This document shows positions 6,748-7,455 of a stretch of DNA of 7,455 nucleotides, in pieces. Source of the stretch: Phycisphaerae bacterium (GTDB lineage: Bacteria > Planctomycetota > Phycisphaerae > Phycisphaerales > SM1A02). The number at the start of each line of letters is the position of its first letter. Within the stretch, counting starts at the first letter, position 1. Where the stretch lies: assembly GCA_016873375.1 (NCBI GenBank), contig VGXJ01000082.1:1-7455 (forward strand). The letters run 5' to 3'. The position numbers were made by a program, and so were the translations under genes. Under the pieces are notes generated by a model that saw only the letters and a list, made by a program, of their open reading frames with translations, was not told the origin of the DNA and made no database searches.

Positions 6748-6753
6748 TAGCAT
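6748..6753 (+). promoter_or_regulatory. Putative -10 box of a leaderless small-protein transcript
   Basis: TAGCAT lies in the 26-bp gap after the permease stop and ends 7 nt before the ATG at 6761. No Shine-Dalgarno sequence is present in that gap. The geometry is nearly the same as upstream of the permease gene and fits transcription starting at the A of the ATG. Confidence 0.4.
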
Positions 6754-6760
6754 CGCGTGC

Positions 6761-7072
6761 ATGCCCGCGCTCGTCGAAGTCGTCACGGAAGCCGATGCCG
6801 ATCGGGGCTGGCACTTCGTGCTGCGCTCGCTCGACGCCGACGGTACATGCACGAGCCACGACATGAACCTCTCGTGGGCCGACTACGACTGGTGGAGCCC
6901 GGAAGGCATTCACGAACCCAGCCGCGTCGCACTGGCCGTCGCCGAGGTCATGCACCACGCGCTTGCAGGGGAATCGCTGCCGCAGCGCTTTGATGCCGCC
7001 ACGGTGCGTCGGCGCGTCAGCAATGCCGACGCACTCATCCGGAGCCGGCTCGGTTCGGGCGGCGGGCCCTGA
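6761..7072 (+). CDS. Small conserved-looking hypothetical protein, 103 residues
   Basis: I cannot name this protein. It has no signal peptide or membrane segment and looks like a compact cytoplasmic alpha/beta protein. Residues 1-35 read as two strands (V-E-V-V-T-E and W-H-F-V-L-R-S-L). An acidic, aromatic stretch follows, L-S-W-A-D-Y-D-W-W-S-P-E (37-48), then a helix at ~53-69 (R-V-A-L-A-V-A-E-V-M-H-H-A-L) and L-P-Q-R-F-D-A-A-T-V-R-R-R (73-85) before a final helix. The order 'strand, strand, acidic/aromatic turn, helix, x-L-P-x-x-F-D, helix' resembles a group of ~90-100-residue bacterial proteins of unknown function; this is a comparison from memory. There is no in-frame start upstream of 6761 in the gap. 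It is transcribed in the same direction as the permease, 26 bp after it, and is convergent with the kinase gene. Codon use matches its neighbours. Confidence 0.75.
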   Translation: MPALVEVVTEADADRGWHFVLRSLDADGTCTSHDMNLSWADYDWWSPEGIHEPSRVALAVAEVMHHALAGESLPQRFDAATVRRRVSNADALIRSRLGSGGGP

Positions 7073-7107
7073 GGCACCGGCATGCCCGCGTGACGACCGC
7101 AGCCGAC

Positions 7108-7455
7108 TCAGACCTTCATCAAGGGCGGCAATTCACGGCGCCTGAAGAAGACCGGCACCTCAAGCGAGAATGTGCTGCCTTGGCCGGGTGCCGAGTGGAG
7201 CGCAACGGTCGCGCCGAGCAGCCCCGCAAGTTCCTTGCAGATCGACAAGCCAAGACCCGTGCCGCTGTGGCGGCGCGTGTGGCTGGCATCGACCTGACGG
7301 AACTTCTCGAAGATCGACTCCTGCATGTCCGGCGGAATGCCCGGACCACGGTCCACGACACTCAACCGGACCAACTGCCCACGCTCACCCGAGCTGACCA
7401 ACTGGGCCACCACGCGCACTGTCGATCCTTCAGGGCTGAACTTGATTGCGTTGGA
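7108..7455 (-). CDS. Sensor histidine kinase, C-terminal ATPase domain (5' end outside window)
   Basis: The last 115 residues of a histidine kinase are read on the minus strand; the frame is open to the right edge. The ATP-binding motifs appear in order: the end of the N box (S-N-A-I-K-F-S-P-E-G), the G1 box (D-R-G-P-G-I-P), the F box (I-F-E-K-F-R-Q), and the G2 box (G-T-G-L-G-L-S-I-C). It ends with the usual T-F-S-L-E-V-P strand and a short basic tail. All the nucleotide-binding motifs in view are intact, so this is likely an active HATPase_c domain. The DHp and sensor domains lie outside the window, so the signal and the response regulator are unknown. No receiver domain follows the kinase core. 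An internal GTG at 7417-7419 is not a real start, because the N box lies before it. The gene converges on the small hypothetical gene with 35 bp between stops. Confidence 0.93.
   Translation of the reverse strand, partial: SNAIKFSPEGSTVRVVAQLVSSGERGQLVRLSVVDRGPGIPPDMQESIFEKFRQVDASHTRRHSGTGLGLSICKELAGLLGATVALHSAPGQGSTFSLEVPVFFRRRELPPLMKV

Noticed and set aside
7073..7107. Possible bidirectional terminator between the convergent small gene and kinase gene
   Set aside because: Only a short GGCATGCC palindrome is present, with no T-tract on either side.

Overview
The window is G+C-rich (roughly two-thirds G+C by eye) bacterial chromosomal DNA, almost fully coding, with seven genes or gene fragments. 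The secreted protein at 1036-2112 combines a secretin-like N-domain layout with a poly-glycine insert. The MFS protein has a proline/arginine loop of the P-P-R-I-R-x-x-Y-F type. Together these remind me of planctomycetes, most likely class Phycisphaerae. That placement is from protein flavour only; there is no rRNA or other marker to confirm it.

Layout from left to right. (1) 2-895: the C-terminal part of an unrecognised helical protein, open at the left edge. (2) 1036-2112: an exported protein with its own extended -10 promoter, a good ribosome binding site, a signal peptide and a 52-residue glycine-rich tract containing a 21-bp tandem repeat. It is closed by an 11-bp-stem terminator at 2138-2170. 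(3) 2190-3524: a 12-helix MFS transporter. (4) 3521-5317: a GT-C (GT39/ArnT-like) membrane glycosyltransferase that overlaps the MFS stop codon in an ATGA, so the two are translationally coupled. (5) 5318-5402: a short gap containing a degenerate 14-bp tandem repeat. (6) 5403-6734: a MacB/FtsX-type ABC permease with no ATPase beside it. (7) 6761-7072: a small acidic protein of unknown family. (8) 7108-7455, minus strand: the C-terminal ATPase end of a sensor histidine kinase, cut by the right edge and convergent with gene 7.

Only genes 3 and 4 look like a tight operon. The others seem to be separate transcription units: a terminator follows gene 2, and TAGnnT boxes sit 6-7 nt before the start codons of genes 6 and 7, suggesting leaderless mRNAs. 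I see no mobile elements, CRISPR arrays, tRNAs, rRNAs or foreign-looking islands. I found no convincing new multi-gene system. The most interesting items are the leaderless-start pattern, the 14-bp repeat array, and the architectures of the glycine-rich exported protein and the glycosyltransferase.
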